Source of the DNA: Aurantiacibacter spongiae
GTDB lineage: Bacteria > Pseudomonadota > Alphaproteobacteria > Sphingomonadales > Sphingomonadaceae
Direction of reading: 5' to 3'
DNA length: 64,000 nt
NCBI RefSeq assembly: GCF_003815535.1
Contig: NZ_RPFZ01000001.1
Coordinates: 806,001 to 870,000 of the forward strand
Made by a program: the position numbers and the translations under genes. Shown here in pieces: positions 46,176-53,160 of the stretch (position 1 is its first letter; each line of letters opens with the position of its first letter). The notes under the pieces were generated by a model. The model was not told the DNA's origin. It made no database searches and was given only the letters and a program-made list of their open reading frames with translations.

Positions 46176-47020
46176 CCGATCCCGTATCCGCCCTCGTCGC
46201 CGCCGAAGGTCTGCCCGCCGACTATCACCAGACTGTCGAGAAGCACTGGCGGCCCCTGGCCGATCGAATCGCACGCACGGCGATCCCGCGCGCGTCGCTG
46301 GTCATCGGAATCTCCGGTCCGCAAGGTTCGGGCAAGACCACGGCATGCCGGTTTCTCGAATTGCTCCTGCGAGAGCGAGCACTTCGCGCCGTGACACTCT
46401 CGCTTGACGACCTGTACCTGAGCGCAGCGGAGCGCAGACGGCTTGCCGACGGGGTTCACCCGCTGTTCGCTACCCGTGGGCCGCCGGGGACGCACTCGGT
46501 CGGGATCGGGTTAGAAATCGTCGAACGAATTCGTGCCGGGCGCAGATTTGCCCTCCCCCGCTTCGACAAGGCTCTCGACGATCGATCCGACGACAGCGTG
46601 ATGGTCACCCACCCCGTGGACATTCTGCTCCTGGAAGGATGGTGCGTTGGCGCGATGCCACAACGGGCGGTGGACCTGGCCCACCCCGTTAACGCGCTCG
46701 AAGCCGAATGCGACCCGGATGGTATCTGGCGTGGCCTCGTCAACCGGTTACTCGATGAGGAATACCGCCGGTTGTTCGATCAGATAGACGTCCTTGTGAT
46801 GTTGCGGGTCGCGGATTTCGACCAGGTCGTTGCCAATCGTCGCCGCCAGGAAAGAAAGCTCGCGCAAAGATGTCCGGAATCGCCGAAAGTGATGGATGAC
46901 GCCGGCGTCATCCGCTTCTGCGCGTATTTCGAGCGACTGACCCGCCACATGCTCGCTGAAATGCCACCGCGTGCCGACATTGTTATCGATATTGACGCAG
47001 ATCACCTCGCGGTACGCTGA
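46172..47020 (+). CDS. D-glycerate 3-kinase, plant/fungal GLYK type
   Basis: 282 residues, GTG start in GTGA overlap with the dehydrogenase. P-loop GISGPQGSGKTTACRFL, LSLDDLYLSAAERRRLA, and LLLEGWCVGA are typical of the P-loop kinase family that includes D-glycerate 3-kinase of plants and cyanobacteria; it is unrelated to the GckA/GarK types. Together with the previous gene it would send hydroxypyruvate to 3-phosphoglycerate. Confidence 0.87.
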   Translation: MTDPVSALVAAEGLPADYHQTVEKHWRPLADRIARTAIPRASLVIGISGPQGSGKTTACRFLELLLRERALRAVTLSLDDLYLSAAERRRLADGVHPLFATRGPPGTHSVGIGLEIVERIRAGRRFALPRFDKALDDRSDDSVMVTHPVDILLLEGWCVGAMPQRAVDLAHPVNALEAECDPDGIWRGLVNRLLDEEYRRLFDQIDVLVMLRVADFDQVVANRRRQERKLAQRCPESPKVMDDAGVIRFCAYFERLTRHMLAEMPPRADIVIDIDADHLAVR

Positions 47021-47024
47021 TCCC

Positions 47025-47492
47025 ATGCCAAAAATGCACGTCGTCGTCTGGGCAGCCGCGGTAGCCCTTTCCGGTTGCAAGGCGGAACCGGCAACACAGC
47101 GCGCTGCCGTTCAGGCGCTGATGACCTCGCGCGTTCAACCCGCCGCGCAAATCGTGTGGAGTTCGACCGGGGCCGCTAGCGAACTCGAGGGCGGCAAGGT
47201 CGTCAACCGTGAATGGCGCCCCCGTAGCGATGCCGAGTGGAACGCCGTCCGCGATGCCAGCCGCGATCTACAGGAATTGGGCGCCGTTCTGCGGCAGTCA
47301 CGCTACGCCAGGAACCGTGGTCCGGACTGGTCCGAATTTGCCTTGGGATTGAGCGCTGCGGGGAAGCGGGTGGAAACATCGGTTGCCGCTCGCGACGCGG
47401 ATGCCTTGTTTATGGATAGCGGGTATTCGCTGTTCGTCGCGTGCATGGAGTGTCACGAGGCCTACGCCATCGAACCGGGGGATCAGGAATAG
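47025..47492 (+). CDS. Exported c-type cytochrome lipoprotein, cytochrome c'-like
   Basis: 155 residues. Lipobox ALSGC (about Cys18) and a single haem-binding motif CMECH near the C-terminus (about residues 140-144), where cytochrome c' and related four-helix proteins have theirs. The middle is helical (SDAEWNAVRDASRDLQELGA). Alternatively it is a small haem lipoprotein of unrelated fold. Its end overlaps the convergent DUF6644-like gene by ten bases. Confidence 0.75.
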   Translation: MPKMHVVVWAAAVALSGCKAEPATQRAAVQALMTSRVQPAAQIVWSSTGAASELEGGKVVNREWRPRSDAEWNAVRDASRDLQELGAVLRQSRYARNRGPDWSEFALGLSAAGKRVETSVAARDADALFMDSGYSLFVACMECHEAYAIEPGDQE

Positions 47493-47992
47493 ATGCCCAG
47501 GGTAAAGCCGATGGCCCGACCGCAGAACACCACTGCGACCCAGAGGACCAGCGACAACGCCCCTGCGACTCGCGCGCGATGTGGCGGCGTCGCCCCGGCC
47601 GGTAAGGAGTGCCCCCTGCGGGTCGTTGCGAACTGAAATATCGCCATGTTCAGCCCGGCAAGTGCCAGCAAGCCCATCTTCGCGAGAAACCACGGATTCG
47701 CAACGTACAGCGAAGCGTGACTGGCAAACATCGCCAGCCCGCTAAGCGCGGCCAGTGCGAAAGCGCTCCAAGTCCACGGTAGAACATCGCCCATCAGACG
47801 TTTCACCTCGGTGGTCCGGGAAGCGAGACCCATCAACCGCAGGTCGACCACGAGAATCGTGCCGAAAACCGTCACCAGTCCCACGACGTGCATCGTCTCC
47901 ACCGCCGGGAACGCCCACAGGCTTTCGGCCAGCGCAGTGGCCGGTCGCCAAGTTTCGATCGTCCGCCAGATGGTGCCGGGTTCGGGTTGCAC
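47483..47992 (-). CDS. DUF6644-like membrane protein (distal)
   Basis: 169 residues, GTG start, four to five hydrophobic helices. A conserved-looking histidine is in AVETMHVVGLVTVFGTILV, and HASLYVANPWFLAKMGLLAL is typical of the family. It follows its paralogue by 13 bases. Intramembrane histidines suggest haem or quinone contact, but this is unproven. Confidence 0.75.
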   Translation of the reverse strand: MQPEPGTIWRTIETWRPATALAESLWAFPAVETMHVVGLVTVFGTILVVDLRLMGLASRTTEVKRLMGDVLPWTWSAFALAALSGLAMFASHASLYVANPWFLAKMGLLALAGLNMAIFQFATTRRGHSLPAGATPPHRARVAGALSLVLWVAVVFCGRAIGFTLGIYS

Positions 47993-48005
47993 GAGCCAGT
48001 GCGCC

Positions 48006-48542
48006 CTACGTCGGCGCGTAGGCGATCCATCGCCCCGCCGTCATGACGCAAATCCATAAGACGATGGCCATGATCGATACGAAGCGAAGGCCGCTGCCGG
48101 CAGTCCATCGACCGGCGTGCCCGAGCGAACGCGATAGCGAGGCTCTTTGAAGATAGAAGCTCGCCCCCAGTGCGAGCGCCAGCAGAGCCATCTTCACCCA
48201 GAAAACCGCGTTGACGAGATTGCGGACCGGCTCCGCCGCGATCATACCGACGCCGCTGAGGGCGATGACGGCGACCCCCCACCACACCCAGGGCGAGAAA
48301 CGATTCGCGACCTGCCGCATGGTCAGGCCATCCCCCGAAAGTCCGTTCATCCTGAGAACCTGCATGAGCATGGCTGCAAAGGCGGTTCCGATGGCAAGCA
48401 GGTGAATGACCTGCACGGTAGGAACGACCCAGAAGTTCCCGACGAGCATCCGGCTCACGGCGCCGTCCTGCAAGGCAAAGCTGAAGTCGAGCAGGCGCGT
48501 CGTGCGCAGCCAGCTCGTCATCTCGAACAGGAAATCTTCCAC
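48006..48542 (-). CDS. DUF6644-like membrane protein (proximal)
   Basis: 178 residues, GTG start, paralogous to the gene after it: helix with VPTVQVIHLLAIGTAFAAML, PWVWWGVAVIALSGVGMI, and AVFWVKMALLALALGASFYL. The conserved His again lies at the start of the first central helix. Function unknown. The pair is divergent from the DUF6152 gene, with 63 bases between. Confidence 0.75.
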   Translation of the reverse strand: MEDFLFEMTSWLRTTRLLDFSFALQDGAVSRMLVGNFWVVPTVQVIHLLAIGTAFAAMLMQVLRMNGLSGDGLTMRQVANRFSPWVWWGVAVIALSGVGMIAAEPVRNLVNAVFWVKMALLALALGASFYLQRASLSRSLGHAGRWTAGSGLRFVSIMAIVLWICVMTAGRWIAYAPT

Positions 48543-48605
48543 TTCGCGCCCCCGCTCTCGCCTCGTTCATCGACTATCGGGCGCAGGGTTGGTAGGCGCG
48601 TCGGC

Positions 48606-49061
48606 ATGTCCCGCGCAAGCCGCCAGTCTCAGTTCGCGATCTTTCGCCGAATAACGGCGCTGGCCGCTTTCGCCGCAAGCGCCATCGCGGGCGGCGCGCT
48701 GGCGCACCATTCCTTCGCCGCGGAGTTCGATCGCAACGCGCAAATCCGGCTCGAGGGACGCGTCACCAAATTCGAATGGGTCAATCCGCACAGCTGGATC
48801 CACGTCGCGGTACAGACCGATCATGGTATCGAGGAATGGCGGATCGAGGCAGGAACGCCCGCGGCCATGCGTCGGCGAGGGTGGGAACGCGATTCTCTTC
48901 CGCCAGGAACGCGGGTGCTCGTAAACGCCTTCAGGGCGCGCGACGGATCCCGGCGTGCATCAGCCGCGACGATCGGATTTCCGAATGGGCGACAGGTTTC
49001 TCTCGGCAATCCTACCGCCGAAGCGGTCGTCGCGGCGACGCGTCACTCGCGACTGCCCTAG
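48606..49061 (+). CDS. DUF6152 family exported protein
   Basis: 151 residues. Signal peptide ending about residue 33 (SAIAGGALAHHSFAAEFD), then RLEGRVTKFEWVNPHSWIHV, the family signature, and PPGTRVLVNAFRARDG. A small beta-rich periplasmic domain of unknown role. It is often found near DUF6644 genes, as here. Convergent with the LOV regulator. Confidence 0.85.
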   Translation: MSRASRQSQFAIFRRITALAAFAASAIAGGALAHHSFAAEFDRNAQIRLEGRVTKFEWVNPHSWIHVAVQTDHGIEEWRIEAGTPAAMRRRGWERDSLPPGTRVLVNAFRARDGSRRASAATIGFPNGRQVSLGNPTAEAVVAATRHSRLP

Positions 49062-49068
49062 CTTTTCG

Positions 49069-49695
49069 TCAGATACCGGCTTCGACCGCCATTCGGACCA
49101 TGTCCGCGCTGTTCGACGCGCCCAGTTTTTCCATTGCGATGCCACGGTGCATCTTGACGGTCTTTTCGGACAGTCCGAGCTCGTAGGCGATCTGCTTGTT
49201 GCGCAGGCCACCAGCGACCATCTGCAGCACTTCCTTCTGCCGCGGTGAGAGATCCTTGATCTTCTGCGCCGCGCGCGCCCGGAGCGTCAGGCTCGGCGAT
49301 CGCGCCTGTGGTGCCAGCTCGACCTGAGAACCGTAGAAGTATTCGAGTTCGCCGTTGTCATCCATCAACGGAGCGATGACGACGGCATTGCGGAAGGGTG
49401 TCCCATCCTTCTTGTAATTAAGTATCTCGACCATGACCGGTTTCGCCTCGCGCATACCCTGCCGCAATGCCTCGGTCAGCCAGGGTTCGGTTCCCTCGCC
49501 CGCGAGAAATCGGCAGTTGCGCCCGAGTATCTCGCCTTCGGAATAGCCGGTCAGTTCGATAAAGGCCCGGTTGCAGGCGACGATCGGATTATCGGGATGA
49601 CGCGGATCGCTGATGACCGACGCGATAGGGCTGTCGGCGATAAGGCCGGCAACCTTCGGGTCCGGCAATGTCCGCGGGTTTTCGGTCACTTGCAA
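49069..49695 (-). CDS. LOV-HTH blue-light transcription factor, EL222-like
   Basis: 208 residues. A LOV domain (about 20-128) has the flavin-adduct cysteine in [16 protein letters not shown] (Cys61), followed by [20 protein letters not shown] and FYGSQVE. A LuxR-type HTH (about 145-205) reads [20 protein letters not shown] and [18 protein letters not shown]. By recall this matches EL222 of Erythrobacter litoralis, in which blue light frees the HTH for dimerisation and DNA binding. The start is TTG at 49695 or GTG at 49689; neither has a good ribosome site. The exporter gene ends 44 bases upstream in the same direction, so co-transcription with the lasso cluster is possible. Confidence 0.93.
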   Translation of the reverse strand: MQVTENPRTLPDPKVAGLIADSPIASVISDPRHPDNPIVACNRAFIELTGYSEGEILGRNCRFLAGEGTEPWLTEALRQGMREAKPVMVEILNYKKDGTPFRNAVVIAPLMDDNGELEYFYGSQVELAPQARSPSLTLRARAAQKIKDLSPRQKEVLQMVAGGLRNKQIAYELGLSEKTVKMHRGIAMEKLGASNSADMVRMAVEAGI

Positions 49696-49701
49696 GGCCT
49701 A
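49694..49701 (-). promoter_or_regulatory. Possible LOV-regulator binding core at its own start
   Basis: The minus strand reads TAGGCCTT directly over the start codon region of the LOV-HTH gene. I recall TAGGCCTT as part of the C120 DNA site used for EL222, so an autoregulatory site is possible. Eight bases is a short match. Confidence 0.25.
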
Positions 49702-49739
49702 GCGCGGGGCGGCGCGAAAGCAAAGACCGCGTTCGCCCC

Positions 49740-51536
49740 CTACCCGGCGGCCGACCGGTGATCGAAGCTGACAATTTCGGCGACCCCCCCGGCGACGGCG
49801 ATGCGAATGTCGGCCAGATCGCGTGCGTTTTGCGAATGGGATACCATGATTATCGTTCGCCGCGCCGCATCGGCTTTGAGCGAGCTGACCACGGCGCGTT
49901 CAAGCGCAGGGTCCATCGCCGAGGTCGCCTCGTCCAAAACGAGGAGATTCCCAGGACGCAGCAATGCGCGGGCGAGGCACAGACGCTGTCGTTCGCCGCC
50001 CGACAGGCGGGCACCTCCATCGAGTAGCGGCTCGTCTAGGCCTTCTGGCAAACCGTCGACGATGGCCGCGGCGTGAGATTGATCCAGCGCCTGGCGAATG
50101 ACCGTGTCCGGAATTCGCGCCGCCCTGTCGAGTTGCGGCCAGAGCAGGTTCTCGCGTACCGTGCCATCGAAGAGGAACGGTTCCTGTGGAGCGAAGGCGA
50201 TATGGCGCTGCCATGCCGCGCGGGTGCTTTCGCCAAGGGCAATGTCCCCGCGCATTACCCGTCCGGTCGCCGGCAGCTGGAGGCCGGCGATAAGCTCAAC
50301 GAGAGTCGACTTTCCGGCACCCGAAGGTCCGCCGATATGGACGAGCGATCCGGAAGGAATGCTGATCGCTTCCGCCCTGATCAGAACCGCCCCGCCGGGA
50401 GCGACGACCTGGCAGTTTCGCAAGGTGAGCGGAGCGTCCTGCGGGAATGACGAGACTGCGGCTTTCTCGTTGTCCTGCGCCAGTTCGCGCGCAGCCAGCA
50501 GGTTCGCCTCCATCTCCCGGATCGAACTGAAGGCAGGCAGCGCGTGGGCGATTTGCTGCATTCCCCCAAAGGTCGTCACCAGGCTAGGGGATAGGCGCAT
50601 CACGATCGCAGCCATGACCAGCAATTCACCGCCAGAAAGATCGAACACCGCGAACCCGAGGAGCAGGACCATCAAGGCAGCCAACGCGGCAATGAACTGG
50701 ATGGCGTTGCGCAAGCGCGACTGCTGGCGCACGAAGGAAACCTGCACCTCCCGGCTTTCGGCAATTCGCGCGGCGAAACGGCGGGCGAGTTCCTCTTCCG
50801 CGCGCGCTGCCTTGGCCGCCTTCAGCCCGTCCAGAAAAAGCGTTGTCTCGTGCATGATGCCGCGATTGGCGCGCGTCAAACGGGATCCCAGAGCCCGGCT
50901 GCGGCGACTCCATACGACGGCACTGCCTAGACCGGCGAGAGTAAAGGCGACCAGCATGATACCGAGGGCCGTCGATACGACAAAGCCGGCGGCGAGACAG
51001 GCGATGCCGAGCGCGAGCGTGACCAGCCCCTTCGACAGGATGCTCATGGTCTGACCTAGTCGTCCGATGTTCGTCGTCATCTGGTTGAGCAGATCGGCTT
51101 TGCGATAACTCTTGATGACAGGCCATTGCGCGTCGGCCAGCAAAGCGAAGAAGTCGCGCCGTACATGATCGGTGAAGCCTTGCGAAACCTCCATCAGCAC
51201 GACATCGCGCTTCAGCAGGACGGCGGATCTAATGGCGACCAGCAAGAGGAAGACCGCGCCCATCGCGGCGAGCTGTTCAAGGACCGTGTCTATTCCGTGC
51301 ACGGTAAGCCAGGCAGTCAGGTCGGCGGTCAATCCCGTCTGCTCCCCGTCCCCTTGCGCGAACACCGTTTCCACTACCGGCAGCAGCATGACGATGCCGA
51401 ACCCGTCGAGAAGAGCACCAAGGGCCACCACCGTAAGCGTGCCCGGAAGGTTCGGACCGGCAAAAGCTACGATCGCGCCAAGAAGATCGCGAAAGCCACC
51501 GATGGCTCGCGTTCCCGAAATCGGTTCAGCGGGCAT
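49740..51536 (-). CDS. ABC transporter of the lasso cluster (fused membrane and ATPase domains)
   Basis: 598 residues. The type I exporter membrane domain covers about residues 15-330, and the ATPase has Walker A GGPSGAGKSTLVELIAGL (about 401), signature LSGGERQRLCLARALL and Walker B NLLVLDEATSAMD. This is the D protein, expected to export the finished lasso peptide and give self-immunity. It lacks a C39 protease domain, in line with cleavage by a separate B2 peptidase. Its first 11 bases overlap the end of the B2 gene. The LOV regulator follows 44 bases later. Confidence 0.9.
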   Translation of the reverse strand: MPAEPISGTRAIGGFRDLLGAIVAFAGPNLPGTLTVVALGALLDGFGIVMLLPVVETVFAQGDGEQTGLTADLTAWLTVHGIDTVLEQLAAMGAVFLLLVAIRSAVLLKRDVVLMEVSQGFTDHVRRDFFALLADAQWPVIKSYRKADLLNQMTTNIGRLGQTMSILSKGLVTLALGIACLAAGFVVSTALGIMLVAFTLAGLGSAVVWSRRSRALGSRLTRANRGIMHETTLFLDGLKAAKAARAEEELARRFAARIAESREVQVSFVRQQSRLRNAIQFIAALAALMVLLLGFAVFDLSGGELLVMAAIVMRLSPSLVTTFGGMQQIAHALPAFSSIREMEANLLAARELAQDNEKAAVSSFPQDAPLTLRNCQVVAPGGAVLIRAEAISIPSGSLVHIGGPSGAGKSTLVELIAGLQLPATGRVMRGDIALGESTRAAWQRHIAFAPQEPFLFDGTVRENLLWPQLDRAARIPDTVIRQALDQSHAAAIVDGLPEGLDEPLLDGGARLSGGERQRLCLARALLRPGNLLVLDEATSAMDPALERAVVSSLKADAARRTIIMVSHSQNARDLADIRIAVAGGVAEIVSFDHRSAAG

Positions 51537-51978
51537 CGAGGGGTATGCCGCGACGGGTAAAATCTATGAAGGCATCACGTTCGTCTTGCCCCGTTACGAC
51601 CTGCTCGCCAACCATCAGCCAGGCGTGGAACAGCAGCCCCTCCCGAGAATCACCGCGCCGCGAACCGATAACGATACGCGAGGGAATGCCGCGTCTCCGC
51701 AGAAGCCATCGGGCGGACATCGCCTGAGGCAGGCAGACGGCACGGAATGGCATTCGTGCGGCGGTGCGGCGTACGATGCGACCGATGTCGCGTGCCTGTT
51801 TCGCCTGAGCGGGAGAGACAGGAGGCGCGGACACCGCAAGCGCCTGACCATCTATCGGTCCGAGCAGGCGGCTCCAGCGCCGCATGGCGACGAAACGGAT
51901 GAGAAAGCGCGCCCAGGCCAGCGCGCCGACGATTTCCGCGCGGAATGCGACTTTACGAAGGGTGCGAAACGGTCTCAT
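51526..51978 (-). CDS. Lasso peptide leader peptidase B2 (transglutaminase-like)
   Basis: 150 residues. Transglutaminase-like cysteine protease of the lasso B2 family: Cys82 in FRAVCLPQAMSARWLL, WLLRRRGIPSRIVIGSRR, and His118 in LFHAWLMVGEQVVTG. It cuts the leader after recognition by the RRE protein B1. The ATG at 51978 opens RPFRTLRKVAFRAEIVG, the usual N-terminus; the longer open frame runs into the neighbouring gene. It lies between the nucleotidyltransferase (16-base gap) and the exporter. Confidence 0.9.
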   Translation of the reverse strand: MRPFRTLRKVAFRAEIVGALAWARFLIRFVAMRRWSRLLGPIDGQALAVSAPPVSPAQAKQARDIGRIVRRTAARMPFRAVCLPQAMSARWLLRRRGIPSRIVIGSRRGDSREGLLFHAWLMVGEQVVTGQDERDAFIDFTRRGIPLDAR

Positions 51979-51994
51979 GCTGCTTGCAGGCGTA

Positions 51995-53077
51995 TCAGCC
52001 TCTCCATAACTGCCGCAACGCAAAGGTGCGGCGGAGCTGACGCCAAAAGGAGGGATGGCGCGTTCCGAAGACTGGCGGATCGCGCAACAGCCCGAGGTGC
52101 CGGGCATAGCGCAGCGGTGCTGACGGTTCGCTTTCCTCGTTGAGTTGCCGAATGAACGCGGCACGGTGGGAGCGAATCGTTTTCGCATCGCATTCGTCCG
52201 GCGCGATGAGGGGTAGCCAGAGCCCGTCGGTGGCTTGCGGCCACAGTTCGCGCAGCAGATCGAAACTGGCACACAGGGCAGGAAGCCCGTCGAGTTCACG
52301 AGCGAGCGCAATTGCCTGCTTCCGGGTAGCGCAGTCCACGCCCGATGCCAGCAGCGCGAGATCGCAGAGCCATTTCATCCGCTTCCATCCGGTCGCCGTG
52401 CCGTGTGTAATCAGGTAGAGAACATAGTCCGGTCGGCGCAGCGTTTGCGACCTCTCCTCCTTGCTCGAACTCGTAGGGGGATCACGCCACCCCGGGGGGG
52501 CATCGCTCAACAGGTGCGCGTGGATCTCTATCTCCGCGCCGGACGCGGGGTCGAAGATGCTCGTCTCACGGTGGTATCGCAAAACCTGGCGCGAATGTTC
52601 GACATCGAGTGTCTCGCCGTTTCCGCCCCCTTGCGATCCGCGATAGCCGAGCTTTGCCGCGAGCGTGATCGCATCTTCGGCGCGGCCGGGCTCGATGAGC
52701 AAATCGACGTCTTTGGCATGGCGCAGCGACGCGGCCGGATAGAGGCTGTCGCCAAGGTGCCAGCCCTTGACCTCGAGCCAGCCGATGCCCGCCCTGTCGA
52801 GCGCATCGCCGAAGCGCCTTACCGCCGCCTTTTGCTGGAGGACGCGGCGCGCATTCCGCGCGGCCTGCCGCTCAAGGAACCGTGCCGCGTCCTCCTCCGC
52901 ACTGATCCCGCAGGTAGCCACTGCGTGGTGCAGCAATGGGGCGACGCGGTGCCGGAAATGGGCGTAACGGGCCAGGTCGAGATCGATCGGCCCCAATGCC
53001 CCGTCTTCCGGAGCGAAACCCAGCGCGGGTGTCAGGGCCTTCGCCAATCGTCGGTTCGCGGGCGAGATTTTCAGCAT
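51995..53077 (-). CDS. Nucleotidyltransferase-fold protein of the lasso cluster (PF14907 type)
   Basis: 360 residues. WLEVKGWHLGDSLYPAASL followed by RHAKDVDLLIEPGRAEDA is the NTP_transf_5 signature with the acidic metal residues of the DxD type; EIEIHAHLL supplies a third acidic site. Such genes occur in paeninodin-type lasso clusters. It may modify the peptide or precursor; no product is known to me. The ATG at 53077 (LKISPANRRLAK) is chosen because a start at 53161 would overlap the cyclase start on the other strand. Confidence 0.85.
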   Translation of the reverse strand: MLKISPANRRLAKALTPALGFAPEDGALGPIDLDLARYAHFRHRVAPLLHHAVATCGISAEEDAARFLERQAARNARRVLQQKAAVRRFGDALDRAGIGWLEVKGWHLGDSLYPAASLRHAKDVDLLIEPGRAEDAITLAAKLGYRGSQGGGNGETLDVEHSRQVLRYHRETSIFDPASGAEIEIHAHLLSDAPPGWRDPPTSSSKEERSQTLRRPDYVLYLITHGTATGWKRMKWLCDLALLASGVDCATRKQAIALARELDGLPALCASFDLLRELWPQATDGLWLPLIAPDECDAKTIRSHRAAFIRQLNEESEPSAPLRYARHLGLLRDPPVFGTRHPSFWRQLRRTFALRQLWRG

Positions 53078-53160
53078 CGTGAAAGCCTTAGAGCGTTTGT
53101 CGGCAACGCAGGCAATAAAACCTTGTCGCCCCGCTCGCGCACAGACTATGCGGGCGCGCA
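53078..53160. promoter_or_regulatory. Divergent control region of the lasso cluster
   Basis: The 83 bases between the nucleotidyltransferase and the cyclase must hold promoters for both arms. Rightward, TTGTCG and TATGCG are spaced by about 18 bases. The sequence AGCCTTAGAG near 53085 resembles the TAGGCCTT element at the LOV gene. No ribosome-binding sequence is evident before the cyclase ATG. Confidence 0.4.
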
